NCBI RefSeq assembly: GCF_009901565.1
Contig: NZ_WXEW01000006.1
Location: 496,001 to 560,000, forward strand
DNA from: Herbidospora solisilvae
GTDB lineage: Bacteria > Actinomycetota > Actinomycetes > Streptosporangiales > Streptosporangiaceae
Length of the DNA: 64,000 nt
Reading direction: 5' to 3'
The translations under genes were made by a program, and so were the position numbers. Numbering within the stretch: position 1 is the stretch's first letter; every line of letters begins with the position of its first letter. Positions 63,211-64,000 of this stretch are shown here, piece after piece. The notes below the pieces were generated by a model. The model ran no database searches, had not been told where the DNA came from, and worked only from the letters and a program-made list of their open reading frames with translations.

Positions 63211-64000
63211 GGAGCCGGCTCGCGCTGCTGGTGGCCGCGACGACCTCCCTGGTCCTGGTCGCCATGCTGGTGCCGCTGGCGCTGCTCGTGCGGGCGACCG
63301 CCGAGAACAACGCGATCACGCAGGCCACCGCCGAGGCGCAGTCGGTCGGCGCGGTGATCGGCACCGTCGACGAGGCGACGCTGGCCCTGGCCGTCAGCCG
63401 CGCCGAGGCGGCGGGCGGGCACGACGTCGCGGTCTTCCCGCCCGGCGCCCGGCCGGTCTCCGAGGCCGTCGAACTGGCCCGGCGCGGCCGCAGCTTCACC
63501 GCCGTCTCCCCCGGCGGCGGCCGTGAGGTCCTGGTCGCGGTGCAGGGGCCGGGCGGCACGAGCGTGGTCCAGGTCGTGCTGACCCCCGGCGACCTGACCC
63601 GCGGCGTCGGCGAGACCTGGCTCGGGCTGCTGCTGCTCGGGGTGGTCCTGATCGGGCTCGGGGTGGCCCTCGCCGACCGGCTGGCGGTCGCCATCACCCG
63701 CCCGATGACCGCGCTGGCCCGCGTGTCCCACCGGCTGGCCGGAGGCGACCTGGAGGCCCGCGCGGTGCCGGGCGGGCCGCCGGAGGTGCGCTCGGCCGGG
63801 CTGGCGCTCAACCATCTCGCCGGCCGCATCGGCGAGCTGCTGGCCGAGGAGCGCGAGACGGTCGCCGACATCTCCCACCGGCTCAGGACTCCGCTGACCG
63901 GGCTCCGCCTGGAGGCCGAGTCGCTGCGCGACCCGGCCGAAGCCGACCGCATCGCCGCCCGCGTCGACGCGCTGGAGAAGGCGGTGACCTCGGTGATCCT
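63207..64000 (+). CDS. Sensor histidine kinase, N-terminal part (cut by window edge)
   Basis: The first 264 codons of a kinase paired with the preceding regulator. A short N-terminal segment and a membrane helix (about 6-28) precede a small extracytoplasmic domain. A second membrane helix lies at about 136-155, followed by HAMP and the H box DISHRLRTPLTGLRLE, with the phospho-accepting histidine at about residue 229. The catalytic ATP-binding domain is outside the window. Signal unknown. Confidence 0.9.
   Translation, partial: MRSRLALLVAATTSLVLVAMLVPLALLVRATAENNAITQATAEAQSVGAVIGTVDEATLALAVSRAEAAGGHDVAVFPPGARPVSEAVELARRGRSFTAVSPGGGREVLVAVQGPGGTSVVQVVLTPGDLTRGVGETWLGLLLLGVVLIGLGVALADRLAVAITRPMTALARVSHRLAGGDLEARAVPGGPPEVRSAGLALNHLAGRIGELLAEERETVADISHRLRTPLTGLRLEAESLRDPAEADRIAARVDALEKAVTSVI

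Overview
The window is chromosomal DNA from a high-GC actinobacterium. Almost every reading frame has G/C in third positions, and marker genes include mtrA-mtrB-lpqB, WhiB, DUF3499, Trm112-SIS-phosphomannomutase and FbiA/FbiB/FbiC. Gene order resembles the Streptomyces mtrA-to-whiB region, but the F420 genes and the surface-polymer genes around it suggest a Streptosporangiales-type organism (inference; no rRNA is present to settle it). No rRNA, tRNA, prophage, insertion sequence or CRISPR array was recognised.

Layout. 1-2567 (minus): lpqB (cut by the window edge), mtrB, mtrA. 2868-9877: a membrane-protein / DUF4129 / DUF4350 / MoxR / DUF58 operon (plus), then a SpoIIM-like gene (minus) and an RDD gene (plus). 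10059-12724 (minus): two S-adenosylhomocysteine hydrolases in tandem, one long bacterial type and one short archaeal/Thermotoga-like type, divergent from a MerR regulator. 13129-22243: a cation efflux protein, a sugar-phosphate block (SIS isomerase, Trm112-like protein, phosphomannomutase), DUF3499, a zincin-like protein, DUF5719, a large membrane glycosyltransferase and whiB. 23862-30570: coenzyme F420 biosynthesis (fbiA-fbiB on plus, fbiC on minus), with a membrane-anchored seven-repeat WD40 protein between them.

30589-59045 is dominated by cell-surface glycopolymer genes: mannose-1-phosphate guanylyltransferase, about ten glycosyltransferases, a flippase-like protein, a methyltransferase, two LytR-CpsA-Psr (LCP) ligases and an acyltransferase. 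The most unusual block, 47605-56509, combines an archaeal-type sn-glycerol-1-phosphate dehydrogenase, a stand-alone nucleotidyltransferase, two CDP-alcohol phosphatidyltransferases (one fused to a nucleotidyltransferase-like domain), a DUF5941 protein, a fused cytidylyltransferase/short-chain reductase of the CDP-ribitol type and a TagF-like polyol-phosphate transferase. Together these look able to make CDP-activated polyols from central metabolites and place them in a lipid-linked or wall-linked polymer, which the LCP proteins could attach to peptidoglycan. This is the best candidate for an undescribed system here.

59036-64000: regulator-and-target pairs (TetR with a DHFR-like reductase, LysR with a short-chain dehydrogenase) and the start of a second two-component system cut by the window end. 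Several intergenic regions carry clear dyads or phased repeats that are likely operators or terminators.
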